From Roridomyces roridus (Eukaryota > Basidiomycota > Agaricomycetes > Agaricales > Mycenaceae), in the NCBI GenBank assembly GCA_029378245.1, contig JARKIF010000007.1:2170001-2234000 (forward strand): a DNA stretch of 64,000 nucleotides, written 5' to 3'. Position 1 is the stretch's first letter. Each line of letters opens with the position of its first letter. The translations under genes were made by a program, and so were the position numbers. The notes under the pieces are model-generated. The model made no database searches. It worked only from the letters and a program-made list of their open reading frames with translations, and was not told the origin of the DNA. This document shows positions 21,867 to 33,608 of this stretch, in pieces.

Positions 21867-22659
21867 AGAGGCAGTCGACCTCCGGGGACGGGGTACTGGG
21901 ACACCCGTTACTCGGATGTACAAGGCTCCAGCCTCCAATTGCTACGGACGTCCGACGAAGAGAACTTAGAGAATATACAATCTTGGGACCACTCACGACT
22001 GGCTTAAATGTGCATGATATGTGAGCTGAGACCAGGAACAGGACCGCATCTAGAAGGCAGTCTTCGCGGGTGGGAGGTACTTACTAAGTCAGTACATACA
22101 CGCATCACGACATGGCACCTCTAGCCGTTTTGACGACCGACTTGCGACCGACTGATCCCAAGGAAATTTTGAGCGAAGTTGAGCGGATGGGATGGACTGC
22201 GGTGTGCACGAGGGCGAGGTAGCGAGTAAGTATACTCCAAAAGGTCCAGAATCGGGATGATGGTGGTGCGTAATCAAGGGGGCAGCGGCCGGCATCAAAA
22301 GGCAAAGCGATCAAAGTTCGCCGCCGGCATCCAACATGAGTCAAGTAAAAAGCAAATTGAAGGAAATCATCGACGACATCAAAATAGCCCGAAGACACTA
22401 TTTCGATGTACTACTTCTCCACGAAGCGTACCTATGAAAATCGATCTGGAAAAAAGAACAATTAGAACGACGACACTCAAATACATCTACGGCTGGATTC
22501 GAACCAGACAAGCTGGCTCAGATGCGCCATTGCAAGTCCGACTGCGAGGACATGTGTATTTACGGTAGTAGTCTAATAGCAAGCTTTGTGAGCGGGCAAG
22601 AGACTCCCGGGTCCCCCAGGACTTGATTAAAAATTCCTCTACTCGACTTAAAGTCTCGA
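21867..22659. other. Intergenic, downstream of the NLR gene
   Basis: No supported gene lies between the MITE and the NLR stop at 22660. The sequence is ordinary, without clear repeats. Confidence 0.4.
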
Positions 22660-25600
22660 CTACAATTTCTCCGCACCACGCAAGTACATACTGGAATTGG
22701 AGTTCTTGGTGCATAAACACTCGTGACACTCCCGAATCCGCTCGTCAACCTTGGCCCCAGCCTTCATGCCCAACGAACGAGCAAAACAAGGGCGCGCCGC
22801 GTTCCAGTGCTCCATCGCTTGCTCCCGATCCCTCCGACGATAAAAGATGTCACCCATGCCAAGCAGACAGTCTCCTTTACTCCGGTGAATGTCCATCGCT
22901 GTGAGCCCTTCGAGAGCCAGCTGGAAAAGACTGAGGCCCGTTTCGTCGTCGTGTTGGGCGACGAATATATAGCCGAGCAGCCGGAGAGCATCGTGGATGA
23001 TGGGCTTGTTCTTGCCTCTGAGGGAGACTCCCAGCAATCCTAGTGCACACCCCAACGTAGCCCGTTCATCCAGCAACTGGCAAGTGATGTCTCCAAGCCT
23101 GGTCAAGCAGAGTATAGTGATGTCCGGCTCGTTCCCTGGGTTGTTCGCTAAAACCCGCTGCAAAGCGCTACGAGCCTCAGGGAGGAGGCCGTCCCGTATA
23201 TCCGCATATGCAAGGGCAATGTCGTGGTAAGCAAGTCCAGTAACGCCCCCAATCGATTCGAAAAAGGCTTTAGCCTCTTTCAAATGTCGCCGAGCTTGTT
23301 CCATAGATTCGGAATTCAGCTCAATTTCGATGAACGCTAGATTGATGTGGTCATACGCTCGGGGTATGGGCGAATTATCCTGGGAAATCCGGGTATACAA
23401 AGCCTTGGCCTCTGCGTATTCGGTTTTCATCAGATGAACCGAGGCGTCCGAGTTGATCAGTGAAAGATACAACGGCCCACTCTGAAAACCACAAAATTCG
23501 AGGATCGACCGCGCTTCGGCGGAGAGCGCTATGCAGGGCGCCAAGTCACCGAGAGAGACGCGGCACAGAAGATCACATCGGATGGCACGGGCTTCGTCGA
23601 GAAGGAGACCATGGATTTGCGCCAATTGGCCCATCTCCTGCGCTATAGCCTGGGCTTCGGAGTATCGCCCTTGCTGCCAGTGTGTCTGGGAAATCTCTCG
23701 CATGATCATGCACTGGACTGAGGCGTTTTTAGCACGTTTAGAGAGACGGAGGCCTTCTTCGAGACATTCCAGTGCTCTCGGGATATCTGTGTTGGTGTGG
23801 AGATGATGGTGGGATAGGGCGAGCAAAAATTTGGCTGAAATAGTTGAGTTTTATCCCGTGTCATCTAGCACTCTCACCTTCGCCCGCGGCGTCTCCGACT
23901 GCTCTCCAGTGACTAATCCCCTGCTCGGCGAGTCCCTCCGGATCGGACACTCGACAATACTGGTGGGACCTGAATACCTCCGTGAGATAGGTCCCATGTA
24001 GACGATGGTCGTCTATTTTGTCCATATACGGAGGAAGCTGGGTCAACAACCCCGACGTGCGACGACCCGAGACACGGAAGAAAGAGTCAAGCATGATGAT
24101 GCCGTGAACAGTCTCCACGACGTCGGGTTCGTCCAGGTTCAACCCTTGGGTCAGCACAGCCTGGAAATTGCCCACGTTGGATGTGATGCGCTGGGCGATA
24201 CCCATGCTGGATACGTACTGATAATCTTGCCAGAGAACAATGAGGCGATGGAAGTGGGAGCGCAAATGGCGAGATAGGACTGGCATCGGCGGGCTGTACT
24301 GCTTGAAGTATTCGCGGATGGGGACGAGGACTCGCAGGCGCTTGCCATGGTCGATATAGGCGAGGGATGTGCGGATCAACGTCGTTTTGCACACGGAAAG
24401 GTCGGCAATGGGGAGCTTGCACTGCATCAAATCTGCCTCCGAGATGCCCTCGGGCAAAAGCGACAACAGGCTCAGAAGCTGATGAGCGCCTGGGGACTGG
24501 AGCATGCGCGGACTGGAGAGTGACAGCTGGATAGAAACATCCAGATTGGAACGCCTGTCCGAGCCATCGGAGAAGAGTGTCGTCTTTTGTTCTTGCCAGC
24601 GAGATAGAACGGCATCGTGGCCTTCAAAGGCCGCGATGTTGGCGACAAGGCTGATTGCGAGTGGGAGATTGTCCGTGAGCTGCAAGATCTCACTCATTGT
24701 GCGTCGTCTGCTGAATCGTCCGTAATGTCCACGAAGGTCTGCATAGCAGCGAAGTCGCTCAACGGCGCAAGTGGTGGAAGGCAAGGGCGCATCCATCGGA
24801 CCTTGCCCGGCCGCTCTGCGCCTCGCATCGTGATCTATTCAACTGTCAACGAACTGGATTAGAGAACGAGAGCGACACTGACCAAGAGACCCAGAGTTTC
24901 AACATCTGTCAGGAGAGACAGCAAGTCCTCAATCGGATCGCGACTGTCCGACGGCTCCCAACACGTCTCGAGATTGTCGAGGACGACCATGACCGACGCG
25001 TATTCAGCCAAACGGCGTAGAACAGCCTTGAGCGGATTGCGCGCCGGCGGTAGACCAACGTGTGAAGCGAGGCTAGCAATCAAGTCCTCGCGGTTCGCGA
25101 CAGATTCGCATGATATGAAGAAGAGCTGAGCATATTTGGTGCAAATGTCGGGATGATGCAGCGCAGATGTCGCGAGACTAGTCTTCCCAATTCCTCCCGG
25201 TCCAAGGACTGCCGCCCTGGTTGGGCGTTGGAGAAGCAGCTGAACGAGTTCTTGCAATTCTTCCTCTCGCCCGTAGAATATCTTGGGTTTTCCGGGTAGG
25301 AGATCGAAGGAAGTCGCACTGCTTCCAAAGCTGAACGTGCTCTTGCTTATCTGGTGCAAGGTGAAGCTTGATTCACAATCCCAGAAACATGACTCACCTG
25401 GGACACCGCGTCCGATGCAAACTCGCTCTCTTGCTCGTGCAGTAGCTGCATAAGCTGTTCCTGTCACGTTTCAGCTTTCTCTCGGAAATGCTCCACCTCC
25501 GACGCTGTTGTGAGGGAAGTTTCAACCTTATCTCGGTCAGCCATCGACAACTAGGTGTGTTTTCGAGCGGGCGCACCTCAAAGACCGAGAAAGCGCGGTC

Positions 25601-26129
25601 CAATCCATCTTCACATGCTTTAAATTGTGCACCCTGGCGAAAGATCCGCTTGAAAGAGCTGCTGCTCTGCTGTGCTTCGATGAAGGAATGGACCTTTTGG
25701 AGGGTACTGAACAAGGCTCAGCATTCATGCTCGAAGAGAGCAAACAGACTCACTCGGCGAACTCCCCAATATCCCGCAAAATTTCAGGCGAGACATTGCT
25801 ACTCCCATCCGCCTCGATGCACAGGTCCAAGATCACAGATAGTATAACATTGACGCGAGACACGACGCGCATACATTGTTCCTTGTTGGACTTGACCGAC
25901 TGTGGGTGTCGCGTAAGTCTCACGGCACCAGCCAGCCCGACTCACTCACCTGAGCCAAAGTCAGAATGGACGAACTGATCCCGGCGATGGTCTGGAGGAA
26001 AGGTATTGACGGTCCAACTCCCTCCGCGATAACCTTGAGTGTCGAAACGGCTATGTTCGTGTAGGCAAGGACGGGTTTTCCGCCGGTTCCTTGCTCTGCC
26101 TTGACGAGTGCGGCAGACGGCGTCATCAT
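22660..26129 (-). pseudogene. NLR-like STAND protein (helical N-terminus, P-loop NTPase, TPR) with two apparent lesions
   Basis: The gene starts with ATG at 26129 and has about six introns. The N-terminal exons form a helical region of the MLKL-NTD-like type common on mushroom NLRs (VGPSIPFLQTIAGISSSI, SVKSNKEQCMRVV, KVHSFIEAQQ). Next comes an NB-ARC/NACHT-type NTPase with Walker A GPGGIGKTSLA, Walker B VMVVLDNLET and a winged-helix region (LTDNLPLAISLVANIAA). The last exon is a TPR-type superhelix of about 390 residues ending at 22660. Such proteins act as intracellular sensors that trigger cell death or incompatibility. Two defects are seen: an in-frame TGA at 25464-25466, before QEQLMQLL, and a one-base frameshift near 24694, between DDSADDAQ and MSEILQL. 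A longer intron ending at 25463 could skip the TGA; nothing obvious repairs the frameshift. It may be a pseudogene, or the shift may be an assembly error. Confidence 0.8.
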
Positions 26130-26771
26130 GCTGGACCGCTGGAAGCAAGCAGGTCGAGCCACTGGTTGGCCACTGGTCAAATGGCACCTCCGATGATGTA
26201 GGATTAGTATTATAAATCTGAGCGCCCACGATTTGCCGACGTCAATTTACGCCGCCCGTGATTCTGAGGCCCGGGATGAGCGCTGAGCGCTGACGCATGA
26301 CGAAGGACGAAGAATGTCTTCAAGAAACTTTGAGGAGAGGGCAGCACAGACCAAGAACCAGCACTCGGGCAAACGCAGATGACCGTCGAAAAGGAAAGGC
26401 ATATCAAAAAATGATGCGCCATCATCCTCCGGACCTCCTCCTCCTCACTCCGAGTCCCGCCAATCCAGTCTCAGCCTCTGTCTTAGCGAAAAAAGAGAAA
26501 GAACGCTTTATTGTCGATGCGGGCGCGATACTGGTCTAAGGCTCCCAAAAGGCTCCGGCTAAGTTGCGGCATTTTTGGCGCAGCAAAAGCCGATTCAGAA
26601 CTGATTGGTATCACTCTCATTCGTAGCAGTCATCTCAGTCTGCACCCCGAGTCACCTCAACACTCGCTGCAATTCAATGCATCGCCAAGACACGACACGA
26701 CAGCCAGGAGTCATTTGACAAGTCTTGTGGCACTGCTTGGGCACTGCTGTCCACTCCTGACAACAACGACG
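26130..26771. other. Intergenic between divergent NLR and ARH genes
   Basis: This is a shared upstream region of about 640 bp between two divergent genes. No ORF is supported. No clear TATA box is seen. Confidence 0.45.
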
Positions 26772-26904
26772 ATGAACGACCCTAAGATCCTCGACAGAGC
26801 CCGCGGCGCGCTCTTTGGCTCGGCCCTAGGAGATGCCATTGGCATCTACACTGGTCAGTCCTGCCTTTGTCGTAATCTGAATCTCATCCAGCCATGCAGA
26901 ATTC

Positions 26905-28206
26905 GAAGCTTTGAGGTGTCCGAGGCACGAGGGCTCCACAAAAGCGTGTTTGCGGATCAGCGGTGTCACCAGTGACATCACTTCTTCTCTTCCGCCACCT
27001 CGCACCTCTCCTCTCCTCATCGGCGTCGTGACCCTCGGTGGCGTTTCTTTTCCTCCGCGGTGCGAGGTGGGCCGCCAACATGCCTGTGGTCTCCACTGTG
27101 TCCATCCCCTTGCCCTTTCCTCGACTCTGGCTCAACCCCTATCAACCATTGCCTACACATTTTGGGGGGCTCCGAATGCGGCAATGGACAGAAAGCAGTC
27201 GGCTAAAGGATTTGGGTGCGTCCGCGCGCCGCCTGCTCACTTTCTGGTACTGGTCACTTCATACAGGAAAATGGGGGGAGGAGATCCAGTCGGCTAGTTT
27301 GTGTGGGTGCGCCTCTGCGCGCGCCAACTGCCTCTACCCCCCACTTCATCTTGTCAACCGCCTCTTCCGCTGCCGCTGCCGTCCTGCCGTGCGCTTTACT
27401 GCGCTTACCGCCCTGCCGCGCGTTTCATTGTGCTTGCCGTCCGCTTCATTGCGTGTTTCCGCCCTGCCGTGCGCTTTATTGCGTTTTGCCGAGCGCTTTA
27501 TTGCACTTGCCGTTGACGCTTGTCGTCCCTTGCCGTTGACACTTGTTGTCCCTTGCCGTTGACGCTTGTCGTCCCTTGCCGTTGACGCTTGTCATCCCTT
27601 GCCGTTGATGCTCGTCGTCCCTTGCCGTTGACGCTTGTCATCCCTTGCCGTTGACGCTGGTCGTCCCTTGCCGTTGACGCTTGTCGTCCCTTGCCGTTGA
27701 CGCTCATCGTCTCTTGCCGTCCGCCGTTGCCGTTGCCGTTTGCCGTCTGCCATTGGGCATTGCCGTCCTGCCGTCCGTTGTGTTGCGTTGCGCTGCGTCC
27801 CTGCGTTTTTGCGTCCTGCGTCTCCGTGTCATCAAGCTGCGTGCGCCTGCATTGCGGTTTGCGCCCGCGTTCTCAAGTTGTCTGCCTGCGCTGCGATTTG
27901 CGCCCGCCACTCCAAGTTGCGTGTTTGTTTCCTGTGTCCCACATCAGAGTCTGCTGCTGTTTCACGACAAGTTGTCTCACTCCTAGGGGATTTGGGGTTC
28001 CGGCGCGGACGCGTCGTTTGACAACTCCTAATGAATTGGGGGTCGCGCGCGGGAACCCATGTTGCGTCGGGAAGCCGGGGTCGCCAGCCGGGTGTGCGGC
28101 GGCCTCGGCCTCCTCCCATTTTGTGCGTCTCTTTTCCTCGTCACATTCTCATTCCATTCTGACTGGTCTTCTCGCGATCCCTGTGACTGAGCGCAATCCA
28201 CAAATC
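26905..28206. mobile_element. Inserted element, long copy (1302 bp)
   Basis: It starts GAAGCTTTGAGGTGTCCGAG and ends GCGCAATCCACAAATC. The first 153 bp and the last 160 bp are almost identical to the ends of the adjoining shorter copy. The two ends are not inverted repeats of each other. The interior holds CTGCCGTGCGCTTTATTGCG-like repeats and a 23-bp minisatellite. No transposase is seen. It lies inside an exon of the ARH gene. Confidence 0.8.
27507..27713. repeat. 23-bp minisatellite, 9 units
   Basis: Nine head-to-tail units of TTGCCGTTGACGCTTGTCG plus TCCC differ at only a few positions. They lie inside the long inserted element and are absent from the short copy. Confidence 0.9.
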
Positions 28207-28845
28207 GAAGCTTTGAGGTGTCCGAGGCACGAGGGCTCCACAAAAGCGTGTTTGCGGATCAGCGGTGTCACCAGTGACATCACTTCTTCTCTTCCGCCAC
28301 CTCGCACCTCTCCTCTCCTCATCGGCGTCGTGACCCTCGGTGGCGTTTCTTTTCCCCACCCTCCTTCCCTCTCATCAATATTAACCGTTTCCACTAACCT
28401 TTACTAACCAAATATTCTACTGACCTTTACTAACCAAATCCTCCACTAACCTTTACTAACCAGAGATTCTACTGACCATTACTAACTACTCACTCCATTA
28501 ACAGCCCCTAAACACACCGGCCGCGTTGTGTTTATTGCTTGCTCTACCGTTCTTCTGCTGCGTCTGCTTTGCGCCGCTGCAGTTCCCTCCTCTTCAGCAT
28601 TGATTCAACATTCCTTTTGCAACTAACCATTTTTACTTACAGCTTTGACCAACATGGGTTCGGAGACATGCCCACCCGCCCGGGCGCGCGGGAACCCATG
28701 TTGCGTCGGGAAGCCGGGGTCGCCAGCCGGGTGTGCGGCGGCCTCGGCCTCCTCCCATTTTGTGTGTCTCTTTTCCTCGTCACATTCTCATTCCATTCTG
28801 ACTGGTCTTCTCGCGATCCCTGTGACTGAGCGCAATCCACAAATC
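28207..28845. mobile_element. Inserted element, short copy (639 bp)
   Basis: It abuts the long copy directly and has the same left end (153 bp identical) and right end (about 160 bp, one difference seen). The interior is different: it holds the TTTACTAACC repeat array and no minisatellite. Coding of the ARH gene resumes immediately after the terminal AAATC. Confidence 0.8.
28383..28500. repeat. CTTTACTAACC repeat array
   Basis: About four units of roughly 27 bp carry ACTAACCTTTACTAACCA or ACTGACCTTTACTAACCA. Each unit contains one or two CTAAC or CTGAC motifs, which match the fungal intron branch-point consensus. Confidence 0.75.
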
Positions 28846-30113
28846 ATGACCGCTGCACAAGCTGCGGAGGCGTACGGAGCAAGCCCACATTTCACGTTGC
28901 TGTCGCCAGAGACCAAGTTTCACAATGATACGCACCGATGTCGATTTGAAAATGTGAGTGCAAACCGAGAGTGCGTTAGGCGTTGCTCAACGCAAGAATA
29001 GCGCGCATGGACAGACGATACAGACCACACGTTGCTAATGATGCTCTCCTACTTGCGGATGAGAGAACTGTCTCCAAACGACCTTGCCATTCGTCTCAAT
29101 CACTGGGTAACCCAGGGGCTTCGAGTCTTGGATCGTCTACCGATGGGCCTTGGCGGTGTGTACCCCGGCTTTCTTGACCCTCTATCCCGCTGATCGACCG
29201 TACAGGAACGGTCGGCAGTGTCGTCCTTTCCCCCACATACACTTCTGACCCCTCCAGCATCGCGCTACACTACTGGGAGAAAGGCGGACGTGCTGCAGCA
29301 CCCAACGGCTCCCTCATTCGCACGGCCCCTGTCGGTGTCATCTGCATTCCTACAACTGAAGAAGCCACCTTCGACGCTGCCATCCGCATGGGTGCAGTCA
29401 CACACGCTGACCCGCGGTGTGCCCTGTCTGTCGCAGTCGTCTCTGCTCTTGTCCGGGCTTTATCTCTCGGCGAAATCATCAGTGCAGAGCAGGTTCGCAC
29501 CCTCATCGAGCGCACCTGGGCTTACCTACAGCGACCTGGTGTCCTTGCCCCAGACCACGCCTCGCTCCTGGACCGTGCTGAATTCGAGCGGCACGTGTAT
29601 GCAGAGACACTCGACGCATTGGTGCTATGTGACCGCGAGATGGGTTACGTGTACAAGTGTCTTGGGGCGGCTCTCTGGTGCCTTCGTCGCGTGCTTGCCC
29701 ATCAAGATACCTTTCGCTCAGCGATGACGACGCTCGTCATGTACGGCGGGGACGCAGACACGAATGGGGCTGTGGCTGGTGCACTCATGGGTGCACTCGT
29801 TGGGTACGAAAAGGGGCTACCGGTCGAGTGGCGGGATGGCATGCGGCATAGGGACTGGTATGCAGCGAAAGTCGACGCCCTGTGCTGCGTCGCGGGGCTT
29901 TGTGAAGGCGTGTACGACTCTGAGAACGACCAGGATACGACGCTCGATGGTGGGCGGGGCTCTTTGTCGGAGGAGGATATGAAGAAGCGGGAAATGCAGA
30001 TTATGGAGAAGATGTTGTTGGCGGAGAAGGAACGGCGCGATCGTCATGCGGCTGCCCAAGCCCGGCCTTCTTCGATCTGGGGTAGTCTGCGGAGCGTTCT
30101 CAGTTCTCGCTAA

Positions 30114-30434
30114 GTAGTATATTTTAACTGTTTGTGAACTCTCTGGGCCTTTTTTCTGACTTTTTTCTGTCGTCATGCGCGATTCGCCTTCTTTTTCCCA
30201 GCTCCCAGTGATCTACATGATGCAACAACTTCTCCGCTCTTCTTTGTTTCCTCGGCGGATCTTGGCTCGTTGCTCTTGTGCAATTTTGAACAACCAATGG
30301 GTGGGTTCCATATGAACGAATCGGGTCATCGTTTGGCCGTCGCACCGGGTGTGAGGGAAACAGCTTTACTATTGATAGCACAGAAACCGGGCAGCTGATG
30401 TTTCTGCTTCTTACCCAGAGCTACAACCCACAGG
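30114..30434. other. Intergenic spacer
   Basis: This is a tandem (head-to-tail) spacer of 320 bp between the ARH gene end and the F-box gene start, with T-rich sequence near 30120-30200. No feature is supported. Confidence 0.4.
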
Positions 30435-32014
30435 ATGGACACGTACCACTCGACGAGCATTGGGACCCCCCAAATGAAGTGGGCCACCCAAGGTGAATCA
30501 CCTCGTCTCATCTCAATCCCGACTGACTCGTGAAGTAGTGGCTTGTTCGACCGCGCAATCAGCGAGCGCACTCACACCAGGCGATTTGCGTGCCCTTGTC
30601 ATCAAGCTGGAAGCGCGATTGGTGGCGCAGGATGACGAGATTGGCGTTCTTCAGAGACTGAACGGTGAACTGTGGCAGGAGATCCGTCGAGTGAGTCGCT
30701 CATACCGACCTCGTCTACCCACGTCGTTCAATTTATCCTTTTCAGCTCAAAGGCCCCCGACTCCCACTCGAGATATTTCTCTTGATCGTGGATGCAGCCT
30801 CGGAGGACAAGGCGGCCCTCAAGACGTTCTCTTTGGTGTCCCACGGGTGGATGTACGTCGCACGCAGACATCTCTTCAACAAAATATCGTTCAGGGGCCA
30901 CGACACGGGCACGGCATCTATTCTCAGCAGCCCGTTCTGCACCTTGTTTCCTCACGTTCGGACCATCGACATCACCGCGCCGAGTAATTATTACGATGAA
31001 GGATTCGATTATTTCGCAATCCCAGGGCTTTCGCCGCCGAGGGTTGATACGCACCGGATAGACGAGCTGCTCGTGCATATACCGAAATTCTCCGCGTTGA
31101 CGACGTTGGGCCTCTACAGTATGGAGCTCGCGGACCTAGACGCGGTGGAACGGGCTCTACCCGCGTCGATGAAACGTCGCGTTCGGCGGTTGAAGATTCA
31201 CTCTCCCGAGTACATCTCGATGCGCCTGATTGCGGCGTTTGTATCCACGTTCGAGGGTCTCACGACGCTTGAATGTGGGGAGATTTTCGAGTATTGGAGG
31301 GAGGATGTCGTGGCGGCGTTTTTTGTGGATGATTCAACGCCGACGCCGATGAGCCCGCCTCCGGTCACGGTTCGCAGTTTGGTGTTGCATGAAAAGGGAC
31401 AGCTGGAATCGGCTGTGCTCGAGTGGTTCACCGAACAGCATGGAGGTGTCATCGACTCACTTGTCGTCCGGCATTCAAGTTCGATTTTGGGGCTCAAGAA
31501 CTTAAGTCGTTTTGGGCCGACACTTTCAAACATCGAATTGTCGTTTTACCAGCCGGAGGAAGCAGGTGCGCAAACATGAGTTGTCTTCACTGCTCTCTCC
31601 TAAGCAGTGACCTCAGGCTTAGACACCCTCTTCGACAACCTTCAATCACTCAAATCCGTCTCGCTCACATTCGGACAGTTCGCTTTCGACCAACTGGCTC
31701 CGTCCCTCTTTTCACGGCTCCCTTCAAATATCGAAGAGATTACGCTTCATTTGATGGACGTCGCCGCGCACGACCAGCTGCGGTATCGAGAGCGTCGAGA
31801 GGCTTGGTCCAGGCTTGATTGTATGTTGGCGGATTCAGAGGAGAAGAGGTTTGCGGCATTGCGCCGTGTGTCGATCTTCTGTGCCAAGGGAGGGGGAGCG
31901 ATGGGAATCGATTCTGAGGAAGGTGCGAGGAAGAGGATTTTCAGGCTTTTGCCGAAATTTGCGGTCGCGGCGGAGCAGGAGAAGGAGGTTCAACTCGTGG
32001 TTGGAATTGTTTGA
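30435..32014 (+). CDS. F-box domain protein
   Basis: Four exons (30435-30492, 30539-30690, 30746-31565, 31608-32014) give about 478 residues. The start MDTYHSTSIGTPQ joins in phase to exon 2. A short coiled coil (RALVIKLEARLVAQDDEIGVL) precedes the F-box (PRLPLEIFLLIVDAA, LKTFSLVSHGWMYVARRHLF). The remainder is the long, weakly conserved LRR-like region usual in mushroom F-box proteins. F-box proteins are substrate receptors of SCF ubiquitin ligases through Skp1; the substrate is unknown. All introns are phase-consistent and no lesion is seen. Confidence 0.82.
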
Positions 32015-33516
32015 AGCTGTACAAGACGCTCCTTCGCTTCGCTCCGGAAATTTTGCATTGTGGGCCTGAATTTTGAAACCAATGAACTCTGACTACGTGC
32101 ACATGGGGACTACATTGAAACCAATCATGAATGCTCCACCGGAGCGAAGTTGGACTGTACATAGAAGTCAATGAATTCGAAATGCAGACAGACCTGATAG
32201 CTTTGAGCCTGCAGAGACCAGCGGATATATGTAGCCGTGAGTTTACTCGATGGCGCTCATCAGTTTGTCCTGAGTGATCAATGTCGATTGTCTTCCCCAG
32301 AATAGTGTACAGGTTTGTTTGAAAATTGAGATGCAGCTAGCCAGCGGTCTTGAACGTCGGAGGCGGTGGCAAAGTTGAAAGGACGGCAGAGTACGACCTG
32401 GGTAAGATGGGGGAATGTGATGTTCCGGATGCCTGCGGCAGGGCCGGTGAGGGACGATCCAGCATGAATATAGAACGATCAAAGCTGGAGGGACGTTGTT
32501 GTTGTCAGAGACCTTCGAGAAATCATTTGAACTTTGAATCTTTGAAGAGCGAAGAGCCATGCAAGCGCGAGAGCAGTAGCAGCGGATGGAAAGAACCACG
32601 CATATGATGCATCGCGTGCGGATTGAATGTGGGGAGCGTGAAGGCACAGCCGGGGAATGTCTCGAACATCGCCGGGCGGTGCGACGCGTGGCTTGAAGGG
32701 AGATAGCAGTGGAGAGTGCCCCGAGGTCAAAGAGACCGAGTATAAACCTCGAGTCAGAGCGTGCGGCGCGGTGCACGACGGCGCCGGATCTCGAGCCAGG
32801 TAAGTCTGCAATCCAATGAGTGAAAACAGAACCACGCACCGGGGCACTACATCATTGGCACGTATCCCGTCGAGTCTCCCCCCCCCACCAGCCAGAGTAT
32901 TGCAGTAATGCGAAGCTGAGCGGTTGAAACCTTCGCATATTTGGCGCATATAGAGATTCAGTGTCCATTGGGATGTGATGATTCAAGACGGCGATGTTCG
33001 GAAGCTCCTGTGTGGCTGAGAGGCGCGACGCCGGAATCATTTCCTGACCGGGGTCAAAATCTTCGACTTGATGAACGCCGGTATGAAAATGGAGAGGGAT
33101 GCCATGGTGAGATGTCCAATGAGGGGTTCGCCAAGAAGCCGGCTTCAAGTTGAGGACAAAAGAGACAACACTAAGTATCCCAGCAGCAGAACAATTGAGT
33201 CTTGAAGATCCCAATGACCAAGGATGAGTAGCACGTAGCAGCCAGGAATGGGTAGGAGGGAAAGTGGGCGAACCGGCGGCCAGGGCCCAGCTTCTCTATA
33301 AGTGCATCTGCCGGCGACGCGTCATCTTACGGCCAGTGGTCGCTCCACTGCTGTTCCGTGTTGGTCTGTCAAGAAAGCTGTGGTCGTGGGCCACAACTGT
33401 CGACAGTGGGGAAAGAAGCATTGCAAAAGCTGTAAGAAAGCTGTAGAGAGGCCCTTCAAAGAGGGAGATGGGTGTAAATGGAAAGTCCATACGGGGATGG
33501 AGCCAAACTGAGTGAC
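32015..33516. other. Intergenic, no supported gene
   Basis: Minus-strand open stretches (32839-32243, 32949-32479) overlap in different frames and lack a recognisable domain. I cannot support a gene model, though small membrane-protein exons are possible. Confidence 0.4.
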
Positions 33517-33608
33517 ATTCCGAGTCTTAAAAATTTATTTTTAAGCTCGGTTTTATCGGCCCGTTTTCCGCCAACATGGGGTCCAAATTTTGATCGATGA
33601 CGTCTTTG
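33517..33608. repeat. 92-bp dispersed repeat, copy B
   Basis: Reverse-complement match of 16966-17057, including the AT-rich near-palindrome CTTAAAAATTTATTTTTAAG. Here it lies in intergenic sequence. Confidence 0.75.

Larger units (their letters stand above)
26772..30113 (+). pseudogene. ADP-ribosylglycohydrolase (ARH/DraG family) split by a 1.94-kb double insertion
   Basis: Exon 1 (26772-26853) encodes GALFGSALGDAIGIYT, the first metal-binding motif. After an intron the coding resumes with codons for Glu-Phe, is broken at 26905, and continues at 28846 with MTAAQAAEAYG. Later exons carry WTDDTDH (second motif), IRTAPVGV and YGGDADTNGAVAGALMGA (third motif), ending at 30111-30113. Joining 26904 to 28846 keeps the frame, giving a normal ARH of roughly 420 residues with a charged C-terminal tail. 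The enzyme would remove ADP-ribose from proteins or hydrolyse related ADP-ribosyl bonds. The inserted DNA has stops in frame (the first at 27295), so the gene is broken unless it is spliced out. No splice acceptor lies at the right border. Confidence 0.85.

Noticed and set aside
27507..27713. Protein-coding repeat on either strand
   Set aside because: Both strands read open only because the 23-bp unit lacks stops; there is no start, splice context or homology.
32243..32949. Minus-strand gene with two overlapping long ORFs
   Set aside because: Frames conflict, no splice-supported model emerges and no domain is recognisable.
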